Positions 34,434 to 43,925 of a DNA stretch of 64,000 nucleotides are shown here, piece after piece. Every line of letters begins with the position of its first letter. The stretch's first letter is position 1. A program made the translations under genes and the position numbers. The notes under the pieces were generated by a model. That model was given only the letters and a program-made list of their open reading frames with translations, was not told the origin of the DNA and did no database searches. Source of the DNA: an uncultured Paracoccaceae bacterium (GTDB taxonomy: Bacteria; Pseudomonadota; Alphaproteobacteria; Rhodobacterales; Rhodobacteraceae); NCBI GenBank assembly GCA_947498415.1, contig CANMKB010000002.1, positions 372,001 to 436,000 on the forward strand, read 5' to 3'.

Positions 34434-35819
34434 GTGTCCAAAACCGACATGACCATCACGCTCCCGTTTTCCGAAAAAAGTTTCTGGATCGTCACCGTGC
34501 TTTTGGCCGTCATCGCCTTGTCGGTGATGTTTACCTATCTCGGCGTAGACCGCGCCAAAAACCGAAAGTTACCGGAAGACTGGCAGATGAAAACCGTTGC
34601 CGGGTTCACAGGAATCTTTGCACCGATCTGGGCTTTGCTCGTTTTGCTCGTGATCTACGCGCTTTGGGAAATTGCATGGGCCTTTGGAGGCGAATTAAAC
34701 GGCGACGAACTACGTTGGCATGTTCTGGCCTTGGTTGGTTTGCTGACGGCATTGGGTGGATTGCTAGGCACACCACTTGCCTTGTTACGTGTAACAACCA
34801 CAGAACGGCAGGTCCGCGCAGCGGAAGAAGGGTTGATCACAGATCGCATCAACAAAGCGGTTGAAGGCTTGGGCGCAGAGAAATCTGTAAAGCGCGATAG
34901 CAAGGAGTGGACGGAACCAAACATCGAAGTCCGCATCGGTGCGCTTTATGCACTAGAGCGCATCATGCAAGACAGCGAACGCGATCATATCCACATCGTT
35001 GAACTGCTCTGTGCGTATATTCGCAACAATGCCCCGATTGATCTGCCTGATTTCCCAGAAGATGAGACCGATGGCGTGGCGTGGCACGATTGGCGGTCAG
35101 ACTCTCTGAAACATCCAAGACTGGATGTGGATGTCGCCCTGAAAGTTCTGGAAAACCGCAGCAAAGCGCGGCGAGATTTAGAAACCAGCAAAGAATTTCG
35201 TCTGGTTCTTGAACGCAGTTCTTTTGCTGGGCTGATCCTTATGGACAGAGAGTTTCAACGCGCAAACCTCCGCGGGGCAGAGATGCAAGGGGCGAACCTC
35301 AGCTGGGCAAAGATGCAAGGGGCGGACCTCAGCTGGGCAAAGATGCAAGGGGCGAACCTCTACGGGGCAAAGATGCAAGGGGCGGACCTCTACGGGGCAA
35401 AGATGCAAGGGGCGAACCTCAGCTGGGCAAAGATGCAAGGGGCGAACCTCTACGGGGCAAAAATGCAAGGGGCGAACCTCTACGGGGCAAAGATGCAAGG
35501 GGCGAACCTCTACGGGGCAAAGATGCAAGGGGCGAACCTCTACGGGGCAAAGATGGATATTGCCACAAACCTAACCGCGGCTACTTTACAAGGTGCCGCG
35601 GTTAGGTTTGTGGATTTTGCCATAGTACCACAATTCAAAGAACATCTAGAATCTGTGTTTGGAGATCGAAGCACCACATTGCCCGACGATTGGGATTGGC
35701 CCGAAAAATGGCCGAACTACGAAATGGATAACGAAGAATTCGAAACCGAATGGGAAAAATTCAAAGTCGATCCAAAGGGCTACACACCGCCCCTACCCCC
35801 AAATTCCAACGCGGGTTAG
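34434..35819 (+). CDS. Membrane-anchored pentapeptide-repeat protein
   Basis: A 461-residue protein: three hydrophobic helices in the first 120 residues (about 14-36, 56-80 and 97-122), a charged cytosolic region, then a right-handed pentapeptide-repeat helix of about 110 residues with A(N/D)LXX units such as GANLYGAKMQ. The start is GTG at 34434, with AAGGA six bases upstream. The array is encoded by nine near-identical 30-bp DNA units, followed by a perfect 19-bp inverted repeat inside the gene. Function unknown; pentapeptide proteins often act as scaffolds or DNA mimics. Confidence 0.85.
   Translation: MSKTDMTITLPFSEKSFWIVTVLLAVIALSVMFTYLGVDRAKNRKLPEDWQMKTVAGFTGIFAPIWALLVLLVIYALWEIAWAFGGELNGDELRWHVLALVGLLTALGGLLGTPLALLRVTTTERQVRAAEEGLITDRINKAVEGLGAEKSVKRDSKEWTEPNIEVRIGALYALERIMQDSERDHIHIVELLCAYIRNNAPIDLPDFPEDETDGVAWHDWRSDSLKHPRLDVDVALKVLENRSKARRDLETSKEFRLVLERSSFAGLILMDREFQRANLRGAEMQGANLSWAKMQGADLSWAKMQGANLYGAKMQGADLYGAKMQGANLSWAKMQGANLYGAKMQGANLYGAKMQGANLYGAKMQGANLYGAKMDIATNLTAATLQGAAVRFVDFAIVPQFKEHLESVFGDRSTTLPDDWDWPEKWPNYEMDNEEFETEWEKFKVDPKGYTPPLPPNSNAG
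35281..35550 (+). repeat. Nine tandem 30-bp units inside the pentapeptide gene
   Basis: Nine consecutive 30-bp units (from AGATGCAAGGGGCG to GGGCAA), each encoding ten residues (two pentapeptides). Units differ only at a few fixed positions (A/G giving Asn/Asp; AGCTG or TACGG giving Ser-Trp or Tyr-Gly; and one AAATG for AGATG). Copy-number change in whole units would keep the frame. Confidence 0.95.
35563..35613. repeat. Perfect 19-bp inverted repeat within a coding sequence
   Basis: The 19-bp arm at 35563-35581 is the exact reverse complement of 35595-35613, with a 13-base loop. Both arms are translated. The right arm uses codons such as AGG that are otherwise rare in these genes. Its mRNA would form a very stable hairpin 13 bp after the 30-bp array. 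Confidence 0.95.
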
Positions 35820-35892
35820 TTCCACCTTACGATCCATCAAAATTTACGCCATAACATCCCCAAACTGAATCACTTTGGAAGGACTTGATCCC

Positions 35893-37185
35893 ATGCATGA
35901 CATCCGTGCGATCCGCGAAAATCCGGCAGCGTTTGATGCCGCCCTCTCTCGTCGTGGGGATGCGCCGATCTCGTCCGAGCTGCTGGCGCTGGATGCCGAG
36001 CGTCGTGCCAAGATCACGGCCGCCGAAACCGCTCAGGCCGAGCAAAAGAAAGCTTCGAAAGAAGTGGGCGCAGCCAAGGCCAAAGGCGATGAGGCAGAAT
36101 TTGAACGTCTGCGGGCCCTTGTGGGTGAAAAGAAAGAAGAAATCGCAGCGATGCAAAACGCTGCAAAGGACATCGACGCCAAGCTGACCGATATGCTGGC
36201 GCGTATTCCCAACATCCCGGCCGATGACGTACCGCAGGGTGCTGACGAAGACGACAATGTCGAAGTCAGCCGTTGGGGCACGCCGGTGGATTTGGCATTT
36301 GAGGCCAAAGAACACTTTGACATCAAGGGCGTAAGCGCCGCGATGGATTTTGAAACCGCCGCCAAAACATCCGGTGCGCGGTTTGTGATGCTCAAGGGTG
36401 CGGTGGCCCGTGTGCACCGTGCGCTCGCACAATTCATGATCGACACCCACGTTGATGAAAACGGCCTGACCGAGATCAACACCCCGGTTCTGGTGCGCGA
36501 TGAGGCGATGTATGGCACCGATAAGCTGCCGAAATTCGCCGAAGACAGCTATCAAACCACCAATGGGTGGTGGCTGATTTCGACCTCTGAAATCCCACTG
36601 ACCTATTCTGTGGGCGGCGACACGCTGGACGAAAGCAAACTGCCGATCCGCCTAACCGCGCATTCACTGTGCTTCCGCTCTGAGGCCGGCTCTGCGGGGC
36701 GTGACACAGCGGGCATGTTGCGTCAGCACCAGTTTGAAAAGGTCGAGATGGTTTCGATCACCCATCCGGACACATCTGACGAAGAGCAAAAGCGCATGTT
36801 GCGCTGTGCCGAAGATATTCTGGAAAAGCTGGACATCCCTTATCGAACCGTTGTGCTGTGCACAGGCGACATGGGCTTTGGCGCCCGCCGTACCTTTGAC
36901 ATCGAAGCATGGTTGCCCGGTCAAAACAGCTATCGCGAGATCAGCTCTGTTTCGACAACCGGTGATTTTCAAGCCCGCCGCATGAATGCGCGATTCAAGC
37001 CAACCGAAGGCGGTAAGCCAGAATTTGTGCACACGTTGAATGGCTCTGGTCTGGCGGTCGGGCGTTGCCTGATTGCGGTGCTGGAAAACGGTCAGCAAGA
37101 AGACGGTTCTGTTAAACTGCCAGAGGTTTTGGCACCTTATCTGGGTGGCAAAACCACGCTTTCTGCAGACGGCACACTCGTTTAA
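35893..37185 (+). CDS. serS: Seryl-tRNA synthetase
   Basis: A 430-residue class II aminoacyl-tRNA synthetase. It has the N-terminal coiled-coil arm that reads the tRNA-Ser long variable arm (about residues 30-105, rich in Ala, Glu and Lys), motif 2 with [27 protein letters not shown], and motif 3 near [10 protein letters not shown]. The start at 35893 ([10 protein letters not shown]) has GGAAGG upstream and matches the family; an in-frame ATG 18 bp upstream is less likely. Confidence 0.97.
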   Translation: MHDIRAIRENPAAFDAALSRRGDAPISSELLALDAERRAKITAAETAQAEQKKASKEVGAAKAKGDEAEFERLRALVGEKKEEIAAMQNAAKDIDAKLTDMLARIPNIPADDVPQGADEDDNVEVSRWGTPVDLAFEAKEHFDIKGVSAAMDFETAAKTSGARFVMLKGAVARVHRALAQFMIDTHVDENGLTEINTPVLVRDEAMYGTDKLPKFAEDSYQTTNGWWLISTSEIPLTYSVGGDTLDESKLPIRLTAHSLCFRSEAGSAGRDTAGMLRQHQFEKVEMVSITHPDTSDEEQKRMLRCAEDILEKLDIPYRTVVLCTGDMGFGARRTFDIEAWLPGQNSYREISSVSTTGDFQARRMNARFKPTEGGKPEFVHTLNGSGLAVGRCLIAVLENGQQEDGSVKLPEVLAPYLGGKTTLSADGTLV

Positions 37186-37205
37186 CAACAGAAGATAACA
37201 CATTG

Positions 37206-37228
37206 AAAGGGCGGAATTTCCCGCCCTT
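37206..37228. terminator. Hairpin between serS and the desaturase gene
   Basis: Arms AAGGGCGG and CCGCCCTT around a short A/T-rich loop, without a long T tract on either strand. It probably serves the two convergent genes. Confidence 0.5.
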
Positions 37229-37238
37229 CCTTGCCCCC

Positions 37239-38204
37239 TCACGCCGCCGCGAAGGTCACCATTCGGTGTTGGTCTTCATCCCAAAGCTTCCAGCGCAAGC
37301 ACGCAATCCCTTCGCGAAGGGTGATCTTGCGCGATTGCAATAGGCCCATCCGTTCCAAATTCTCATAGGCTTGCTTTAGGCGGTAGCTTGGGATCGAAGG
37401 GTTCAGATGGTGCAGATCATGAAACCCAATGTTTGCTGTGATCCAATGAAAGACATCCCCGAAATCCAAAACAGCCGAAGCTTGCAGTGCCGCATCTTGG
37501 GCATTGTGATGGGATGATCTTTGCCAGTGAATGTCTTCGAAGTTGTGTTCCACATAGGGAATGAACGCCCCAACCGAGACTCCAAAGAACACGCTGAGCC
37601 CTAGCGCATATAACCCTGTCGCCCCTGCCACAGCATAAAGCCCTGCGAGATACAGCAGCAAAAGTGCGTTGTGCAGCACCACATCCCAAAGCAGACCGAC
37701 CTTAAGCGTGTTACGTGGAAACCGTTGAAACACGGCATAAACCAAAAACGGCCCGATCAGCAGTAATGTAACCGGGCTGCGATAGATCCGGTACAGTATG
37801 CGCCGCAACGGAGGTGCCGAACGGTACTCAGCCAGTGTCATCACGTTGATCTCAAAAGTATCGCGCCGGTCCAGATTGCCGACGTGGCTGTGGTGCAGAT
37901 TGTGATTATACCGCCCCATGAAAAAAGGCGTCAGGGTCATCGGTGATAAAAGGATGCCAATGGTATCATTCAGCCATTTTGGTTTGAGAAAACAGCGATG
38001 CATACAATCGTGTTGCAACATATACAGCCGAACCGCCCCTAAGCCGGCGGCGAACATGCACGGCATGCTGAACCAAAGCTTATCGAAATAGAGAATTGCC
38101 AGTCCGAGCAGCGCAAAATAGCCGCCGAGCGTAATAACGAGTTGAAACATAGCAGTCCAAAGGCTGACCTTGCGATAGGCCAGCGAGACTTTCAAAACAG
38201 ACAT
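37239..38204 (-). CDS. Membrane fatty acid desaturase family protein
   Basis: A 321-residue integral membrane protein with the three histidine boxes of the di-iron desaturase/hydroxylase family: HDCMH, HNLHHSHVG and HDLHHLNP, plus an EHNFEDIHWQRSSHH segment. It introduces double bonds or hydroxyls into acyl chains or related lipids; the substrate is unknown. The start at 38204 has GGGGGG upstream. It is divergent from nothing and lies alone after the EF-hand gene. Confidence 0.88.
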   Translation of the reverse strand: MSVLKVSLAYRKVSLWTAMFQLVITLGGYFALLGLAILYFDKLWFSMPCMFAAGLGAVRLYMLQHDCMHRCFLKPKWLNDTIGILLSPMTLTPFFMGRYNHNLHHSHVGNLDRRDTFEINVMTLAEYRSAPPLRRILYRIYRSPVTLLLIGPFLVYAVFQRFPRNTLKVGLLWDVVLHNALLLLYLAGLYAVAGATGLYALGLSVFFGVSVGAFIPYVEHNFEDIHWQRSSHHNAQDAALQASAVLDFGDVFHWITANIGFHDLHHLNPSIPSYRLKQAYENLERMGLLQSRKITLREGIACLRWKLWDEDQHRMVTFAAA

Positions 38205-38290
38205 GGTGCCCCCCATAAGTGTTACAGGTCTCCGCACCTAAAAAATTGATAAACAAGGTAAACATCTCCTTAACGACAACATAAAACGTA

Positions 38291-38320
38291 AAAACACCCC
38301 CTGCGCGAACGCAGAGGGTG
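38291..38320 (-). terminator. Terminator of the EF-hand gene
   Basis: Arms CACCCCCTGCG and CGCAGAGGGTG (one mismatch) around CGAA, followed on the minus strand by TTTTTACG. Confidence 0.75.
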
Positions 38321-38379
38321 CATGGCCGAGGCCCGAAATTGCTTCGGCCTTTGCCAAAGAACATTCCTGGGGGAAATGT

Positions 38380-38622
38380 TTATTTTGGCAGAACTTCTGC
38401 GCCTTGTGCGGTCATCATCTCTTCTTCGTTCACCTCGCCATCACCATCTGTGTCGATCTGGGAAAACAGCTCTTCGGTGAGCTCGGGATAAGCGACGACC
38501 AGCTCGGCATAAGAAAACGTGCCGTTGCCATCCACATCCGAGATCTCAACCTCATCTGCTGCCAAAGCTGCTGTTGCTGCCAGGCCAAAGGTCAGGGTCA
38601 TCAGGGCTGCAATACGTTTCAT
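38380..38622 (-). CDS. Secreted EF-hand protein
   Basis: An 80-residue protein with a signal peptide (MKRIAALMTLTFGLAATAALA) and two EF-hand loops: DVDGNGTFSYAEL and DTDGDGEVNEEEM. It should bind two calcium ions in the periplasm or outside the cell. The start at 38622 has GGAG six bases upstream; an ATG four codons earlier contains that site and is less likely. Confidence 0.85.
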   Translation of the reverse strand: MKRIAALMTLTFGLAATAALAADEVEISDVDGNGTFSYAELVVAYPELTEELFSQIDTDGDGEVNEEEMMTAQGAEVLPK

Positions 38623-38696
38623 GTTTCGCTCCATTTGTTGTTCGGCAAAATCGCCGTGCCCTCAACATGAAGCGTGAATGACATCCCAACAACACC

Positions 38697-38945
38697 TTGC
38701 GAACGTTGAAAAAAATCCAGCAAGCCAACGCCACCGGCTGGCAGGAACTGGCCGAAAAAATCGGCGAATTTCTGTCGCGCAGTTTGGAAAAGCACGCCCA
38801 TTCGCGGGAATTGGCCGAAGCTTTCGGCAACTCAAAGCTCATCAATGGGGAGGCCTATGTTTGCGCCCCTTTCCGCGTAATTTGTTTCACGAAATCGGCC
38901 ATTCTTGGCGCAAAGAAAAACCCGCTCAAAGAGCGGGTTTTGGTA
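38697..38945 (+). pseudogene. Possible remnant of a coding sequence
   Basis: The 323-bp gap 38623-38945 holds a plus-strand frame with coding-like codon use (many GCC, GGC, CTG, CAG, GAA) that reads for example GWQELAEKIGEF and RELAEAFGNSKL. It has no good start (only TTG, without a ribosome binding site), and no stop before it runs into der and the der terminator. It may be a decayed gene or chance. No family recognised. Confidence 0.25.
38915..38942 (-). terminator. Terminator of der
   Basis: Perfect arms AAAACCCGCT and AGCGGGTTTT around CAAAG; on the minus strand followed by TTTTTCTTTG. Confidence 0.88.
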
Positions 38946-40415
38946 TCACTTCTCACGCAAGGCGCGGGGTTTGAGGTGCTTTTTCAGCGAACCCGCGTTC
39001 TTTTTGCGCACGCCCTTGTAAGGGTTTTTATCGCTCTGTCCGCGCATGTGCAGACGGATCGGTGTTCCTGGCATATCAAAGTCTTCGCGCAGACCGTTCA
39101 CCAGATAGCGCGAGTAGCTTTCGGGCAACTTATCTGGATGGCTACACATCACAACAAAACCCGGTGGACGGCTTTTCGCCTGGGTCATGTAACGCAGTTT
39201 GATGCGTTTGCCCTGCGGTGCGGGCGGCGGGTGCTGTTCAAGCATCCCTGTTAGCCAGCGGTTCAGGGCCGCTGTCGGGATACGACGGTTCCAAACATCA
39301 TAAGCATTCATGATCGCATCGTGCAGACGATCCAATCCGCGTCCCGTTTTGGCAGACACGGTGATCAAAGGCGCACCGCGCAACTGTGGCAACAGACGCG
39401 CAAAGGCTTCTTTTAGGTTGCGCAGCTTTTCCTGCTTTTCATCTTCGATGTCCCATTTGTTCACGGCAATCACCACCGCACGGCCTTCGCGCTCGGCAAG
39501 ATCAGCGATGCGCAGGTCTTGTTGTTCAAATGGGATTGCGGCGTCGAGCAGGACCACCACAACCTCTGCAAACTTTACTGCCCGCAAACCGTCAGACACA
39601 GACAGCTTTTCCAGCTTGTCCTGTACCTTGGCTTTTTTGCGCATACCGGCAGTGTCAAAAATCCGCATCGGAGTTTCATTCCACACCGTCCGCGTGGAAA
39701 TCGCATCGCGTGTGATGCCTGCTTCGGGGCCGGTGAGCATTTTGTCTTCGCCCAAGATCTGATTGATCAGCGTTGACTTACCAGCGTTCGGGCGGCCCAC
39801 CACTGCAATCTGTAGTGGCTTTTCGTTGGTCGGCATCGGAACGGTGAAGTTTTCTTCGTCTTCGTCCTCTTCCAGATCAACGTCGACAACAGGGCTGGTA
39901 TCTTCAACCTGCTTAGAAAACTTATCCTCGAGCGGCATCAGCTGACCATAAAGATCGTTCAGACCTTCGCCATGTTCCGCTGACAGGCGAATAGGTTCGC
40001 CAAGGCCAAGGGAATAAGCCTCGATCACACCCGCATCTGCGGCGTTGCCCTCACCTTTGTTGGCAGCAAGGATCACATGGGCGGAGCGTTTGCGCAGGAT
40101 TTCAGCAAACACCATATCGGTTGGTGTCACCCCTGCCCGCGCATCAATCATGAACAGACAAATGTCTGCCATATCGACGGCACGCTCTGTCAGGCGGCGC
40201 ATACGCCCCTGTAAAGAGTCGTCTGTTGCATCCTCCAGGCCTGCGGTGTCGATCACGGTAAACCGAAGATCCCCCAGTTTCGCTTCGCCCTCGCGCAAAT
40301 CGCGCGTGACTCCGGGCTGGTCATCGACCAGCGCAAGCTTTTTGCCCACAAGACGGTTAAACAGTGTGGATTTGCCCACGTTCGGGCGCCCCACAATCGC
40401 GAGTGTGAAACTCAT
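38946..40415 (-). CDS. der: Ribosome-associated GTPase Der
   Basis: A 489-residue GTPase with two tandem G domains: the first with GRPNVGKST at residue 8, the second with GRPNAGKST near 210, followed by a KH-like domain near the C-terminus. It is needed for 50S ribosome assembly. It follows bamB on the same strand, as in the yfgM-bamB-der order of many Proteobacteria. An acidic stretch (DLEEDEDEE) joins the two G domains. Confidence 0.97.
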   Translation of the reverse strand: MSFTLAIVGRPNVGKSTLFNRLVGKKLALVDDQPGVTRDLREGEAKLGDLRFTVIDTAGLEDATDDSLQGRMRRLTERAVDMADICLFMIDARAGVTPTDMVFAEILRKRSAHVILAANKGEGNAADAGVIEAYSLGLGEPIRLSAEHGEGLNDLYGQLMPLEDKFSKQVEDTSPVVDVDLEEDEDEENFTVPMPTNEKPLQIAVVGRPNAGKSTLINQILGEDKMLTGPEAGITRDAISTRTVWNETPMRIFDTAGMRKKAKVQDKLEKLSVSDGLRAVKFAEVVVVLLDAAIPFEQQDLRIADLAEREGRAVVIAVNKWDIEDEKQEKLRNLKEAFARLLPQLRGAPLITVSAKTGRGLDRLHDAIMNAYDVWNRRIPTAALNRWLTGMLEQHPPPAPQGKRIKLRYMTQAKSRPPGFVVMCSHPDKLPESYSRYLVNGLREDFDMPGTPIRLHMRGQSDKNPYKGVRKKNAGSLKKHLKPRALREK

Positions 40416-40462
40416 TTGACTCTCCAGAGACTCTGAAGACGCGGCCTTACAGCATTTTTAGA

Positions 40463-41767
40463 TCAACGGAAAGCGAGCAATTCGCCTTTTTTATTGACCA
40501 CATAAAGTGTCTGCCCTGCAATCACAGGGTTCGAGGTCGCGCCACCGGGGATTTCAGTGCTGCGGATCAGTTCACCCGAGGTCGGGTCAAAGCTGCGCAG
40601 CAGCCCATCAGATGAGGCAACGAGCAGATTTCCACCGGCAATCACCGGGCCGAAATGAGCGTAGCGTTTCACCTGGCGGTTCGGACGATCTTTGATGAAA
40701 TCACTTAGGCGCTTGACCCAAATACGCTCACCGGTTGCTGCATTTAGTCGAACAAGCTGGTTTTGCTCGTTCACAAGAAATAAGGAATCTCCGGCAGGCC
40801 AAACAGGGCTAAGGGCACCTTCTTCTTGGGTCCACTTGCGTTGGCCTGTGTCGATATCAAGCGCGACAAGACGGCCCGAGTGGTTGGCCACATACACCGT
40901 TTTGCCAACGACAACCGGATCACCGGAAATATCGCCAACGGTTGAAAGGGCACGGCCAATGCGTTGACCTTGAATGCCTGCATCCCAGAACCGCAGACCG
41001 CCACGACGGAAGGCGGTTTGGATTTCACCAGAGCCAAAGGCAAAGACGGCGAATTTGTCAGTCACCGCAGGGGCGGATGGCACTTGCAGGTTATTCACGT
41101 CAGGTGTGGAAGACAGCTGCCATTCGATACGGCCTGTGTCGGTATCAAGTGCCCATGCCAGATCATCACCCGAAACGATATACACCAGATCGCCAAATAC
41201 CGTTGGGGCGCCGTTGCCCGCAGCACCAAGGCGTTGTTCCCACAGGATCTCACCAGTCGAGGGCTCCACAGCAAGCATACGGCCAAATCCGTTGGTCACA
41301 TATAGTTTACCGTCGCCATAGGCCAAACCACCGCCAGAGGCTTCGTTAGGCTTGTCACCCGAAGTGGTCATGTCGATCGACCAAAGCCGTGCGCCGCTGG
41401 TGGATGTCGCTGTCAGGTTTGCAGTGGCATCAATCGTAAAGATGCGCCCGTCTGCCACAACAGGGTCGGTCGAGATACGCTGGCGGCGTTTTTCACCCTC
41501 GCCAATATTTGCGCTCCAGGCCAAAGCCGGAGCAGCAGACAGCGCGGGATGTGATGTGCGATATTTTGGAGTGCCGTGGCGGTGCGTCCAATCAGCGTTT
41601 TTTGTCTGCCCCGCAAGGCGGATGGCTTTCGTGTCAGACGGCAGCTCGACCTGCGGCTCTGCACCACGAAGCTCTTCACGCTCTCCTGGCAAAATCACTT
41701 CGCGTTGCGCACAGGCGCTCACCAAAGTTGCGGCGACTGCCGCCATAATCCACTTTTGATACGCCAT
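40463..41767 (-). CDS. bamB: PQQ-like beta-propeller lipoprotein BamB
   Basis: A 434-residue protein with a lipoprotein signal (AATLVSAC; Cys19 is the expected lipid site) and eight-bladed propeller repeats (for example GGGLAYGDGKLYVTNGFG, and the closing ARG-like ends LVALDIDTGQ, LVRLNAATGE). BamB belongs to the outer-membrane protein assembly (BAM) machinery. Strong AGGAGGG ribosome binding site. 25 bp after the YfgM-like gene. Confidence 0.92.
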   Translation of the reverse strand: MAYQKWIMAAVAATLVSACAQREVILPGEREELRGAEPQVELPSDTKAIRLAGQTKNADWTHRHGTPKYRTSHPALSAAPALAWSANIGEGEKRRQRISTDPVVADGRIFTIDATANLTATSTSGARLWSIDMTTSGDKPNEASGGGLAYGDGKLYVTNGFGRMLAVEPSTGEILWEQRLGAAGNGAPTVFGDLVYIVSGDDLAWALDTDTGRIEWQLSSTPDVNNLQVPSAPAVTDKFAVFAFGSGEIQTAFRRGGLRFWDAGIQGQRIGRALSTVGDISGDPVVVGKTVYVANHSGRLVALDIDTGQRKWTQEEGALSPVWPAGDSLFLVNEQNQLVRLNAATGERIWVKRLSDFIKDRPNRQVKRYAHFGPVIAGGNLLVASSDGLLRSFDPTSGELIRSTEIPGGATSNPVIAGQTLYVVNKKGELLAFR

Positions 41768-41792
41768 GCCCGGCCCTCCTGATCTTTCGCGC

Positions 41793-42470
41793 TTATTGAG
41801 TTGCGCTCAGAGAAGGCAGGGTTTCAAGTTCCCCACCCAGGGCCACAATCAACTGTGTTGCCCGTTGACGCAAGCCTGATGACACACCCGCGTCCAGAAC
41901 GATAGACTGTAGGCGATCAATCGCGGCTTCGATGTTGCCTTGTTGAACGTCAAGTAAGGCGATTTGTTCAGAGGCGAGCAAAGCAAGTGGCTGGCCAGCC
42001 TGCGCCATGCCTTCAAAACGCTGGCGGCGCTCTGCCGCTGGGATTGCATCTGCGCCCAGCATCAAGGCTTTGAGTTCAGCAACGGCGAGATAGATCGGAT
42101 CGGTTTCTGACGCGTTGGCAAGAAAGGCATCAAGCGAGCTTGCCGCAGCGGCTTTGTCATCCGCAGATTGTTCGGCACTCAGCAAGAACTGGCGTACAAC
42201 CTCGGCTTCCGGCGCTTCGAGCGTCGCAGATTCTAGCGCAGTCACACGATCTACCGCCTCATCCGCTTCCAGTGCGCCCAACAAAGCATCCCCTGTTGCA
42301 CGTGCCGCAGATTCTGTTTGCGCCTTTTGATATTCGTTCCAGCTTGCGCCACCTACAATCGCCACAACGGCAACAATAGCGATCCAGCCATATTTGCGCA
42401 TCGTGCCATATAGTTGGTCCCGGCGGACCTCTTCGGTGACTTCATCAATGAAACTGTCGGTATTGCTCAC
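41793..42470 (-). CDS. YfgM-like tetratricopeptide protein
   Basis: A 225-residue protein: short cytosolic N-terminus (SFIDEVTEEVRRDQLYGTMRKYG), one transmembrane helix (WIAIVAVVAIVGG), then a helical periplasmic part rich in alanine that fits tetratricopeptide-like repeats. YfgM-type proteins act with the Sec translocon and periplasmic chaperones. The start is GTG at 42470, with AGGGG six bases upstream; the longer open frame is not supported. First gene of the group with bamB and der. Confidence 0.85.
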   Translation of the reverse strand: MSNTDSFIDEVTEEVRRDQLYGTMRKYGWIAIVAVVAIVGGASWNEYQKAQTESAARATGDALLGALEADEAVDRVTALESATLEAPEAEVVRQFLLSAEQSADDKAAAASSLDAFLANASETDPIYLAVAELKALMLGADAIPAAERRQRFEGMAQAGQPLALLASEQIALLDVQQGNIEAAIDRLQSIVLDAGVSSGLRQRATQLIVALGGELETLPSLSATQ

Positions 42471-42581
42471 GACCAACCCCCTATAAGTGCGCCCCTCTCT
42501 TAGCGCGAAGCCGCCTAAGTGCCAAGGGCACATCAAGCGAACATGACGCACTTGAATGTGTGTTGCGAAAAAACTAAACTA

Positions 42582-42593
42582 AACCGGACGGTT
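42582..42593. promoter_or_regulatory. Dyad upstream of the RND pump, TetR-type operator candidate
   Basis: AACCG and CGGTT separated by GA, 85-96 bp before the adaptor start. The ACCGnnCGGT core resembles sites of TetR-family repressors of efflux pumps. No TetR gene is in the window. Confidence 0.35.
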
Positions 42594-42677
42594 CAGAAAA
42601 TTCTGTTCACACTATTGTAATTGAGAGTTGAACTTCTAATTGCATTGGTAAGACACGCGAACACAAGGTTTACCCGG

Positions 42678-43925
42678 ATGCGCATTATCTCGCTATTTAT
42701 TGCTGTGGTGGTCACAGCCTTCATGTATTTCTTCATCATCGAGCGCGACAAGCTCTTGGCCTTCGCGTCTTCGGATGCCGCTGACGCAGATTTGACCGCC
42801 GAAGCAGAAGCAACCCCTGAAACCACACTCGAGGCTGCTCAGGTTGTGCGCGTTGTTGCGCAACATTCCGCAGCACGCATTATTGACAGCGCGGTTATCG
42901 TGCGCGGCGAAACAGAGGCAGAGCGTCAAATTGATGTGATGGCAGAAACCTCTGGCCTTGTGATTTCGACACCATTGCGCAAAGGCGCTCAGGTGTCTGA
43001 GGGTCAGATGCTATGCAAGATTGATCCGGGTACACGCGGCGCATCCCTTGCCGAAGCCAAAGCACGTTTGGCCGAAGCACGCGCAGGTGTGCCCTCATCT
43101 GCGGCCCGCCTTGACGAGGCCATCGCCCGCCTCGACGAAGCCAAGATCAACGACAACGCAGCATCCAAACTGTCGGAAGGCGGTTTTGCGTCGGATACAC
43201 GTGTTGCATCCACACAGGCCTCAGTACGCGCAGCTGAAGCCGCTGTTGCCTCTGCAACCGCAGGCCTCGAAAGCGCCCAAGCGGCCATTCAGTCTGCTGA
43301 GGCAGGTGTTGCTGCCGCCCAAAAAGAGATCGACCGCCTGACAGTCGTTGCACCTTTTGCTGGGCTTTTGGAAACGGACACCGCAGAAATCGGCAGCCTT
43401 TTAAGTGCAAACAGCCCGTCTGGAGCTCATTGTGCCACTATCATCGAGCTTGATCCCATCAAGCTTGTCGGCTTTGTTCCAGAAACTGAGGTCACTCGCG
43501 TCGAAATGGGTGCACTCGCAGGTGCGCGCTTGGCCAGTGGCAAAGAAGTCCGCGGTCAAGTGACCTTCATCTCGCGATCTGCAGATCCGCAAACACGCAC
43601 ATTCCGCGTCGAAATCGAGGTTCCAAACAAAGACCTCACGATCCGCGATGGTCAGACCACCGAGATCATCATCGCAGCCGAGGGCAAATCAGCCCACCTG
43701 TTGCCGCAATCGGTCCTGACCCTGAATGACGAAGGTGTGCTGGGTGTGCGCGTGGTGACCCCCGACAATCGGGCGGAATTCAATCCTGTGACCGTTCTGC
43801 GTGACACGATTGAAGGGATCTGGTTGGCAGGTCTGCCAGAACAGGCAGATGTGATTGTTATTGGTCAAGAGTACGTCGTGTCTGGCGTTCCTGTTGAAGC
43901 CAGTTATCAGGAGACAAACGAATGA
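42678..43925 (+). CDS. RND efflux periplasmic adaptor subunit
   Basis: A 415-residue membrane fusion protein: N-terminal anchor helix (IISLFIAVVVTAFMYFFI), lipoyl half-motifs around residues 85-125 (VISTPLRKGAQVSEGQML), a coiled-coil hairpin of alanine- and glutamate-rich repeats (about 130-210), the second lipoyl half (VVAPFAGLLE), and a beta-barrel domain. It links the pump below to an outer-membrane channel. Start at 42678 supported by AAGG and the anchor helix. Confidence 0.9.
   Translation: MRIISLFIAVVVTAFMYFFIIERDKLLAFASSDAADADLTAEAEATPETTLEAAQVVRVVAQHSAARIIDSAVIVRGETEAERQIDVMAETSGLVISTPLRKGAQVSEGQMLCKIDPGTRGASLAEAKARLAEARAGVPSSAARLDEAIARLDEAKINDNAASKLSEGGFASDTRVASTQASVRAAEAAVASATAGLESAQAAIQSAEAGVAAAQKEIDRLTVVAPFAGLLETDTAEIGSLLSANSPSGAHCATIIELDPIKLVGFVPETEVTRVEMGALAGARLASGKEVRGQVTFISRSADPQTRTFRVEIEVPNKDLTIRDGQTTEIIIAAEGKSAHLLPQSVLTLNDEGVLGVRVVTPDNRAEFNPVTVLRDTIEGIWLAGLPEQADVIVIGQEYVVSGVPVEASYQETNE

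Noticed and set aside
35281..35550. 30-bp repeats read as a CRISPR array
   Set aside because: Units are contiguous without spacers, lie in frame inside a pentapeptide gene, and no cas genes are present.
38678..38974. A 98-residue plus-strand frame starting with ATG at 38678
   Set aside because: Codon use is poor, and it crosses the der terminator and the end of der; the neighbouring frame is more coding-like.
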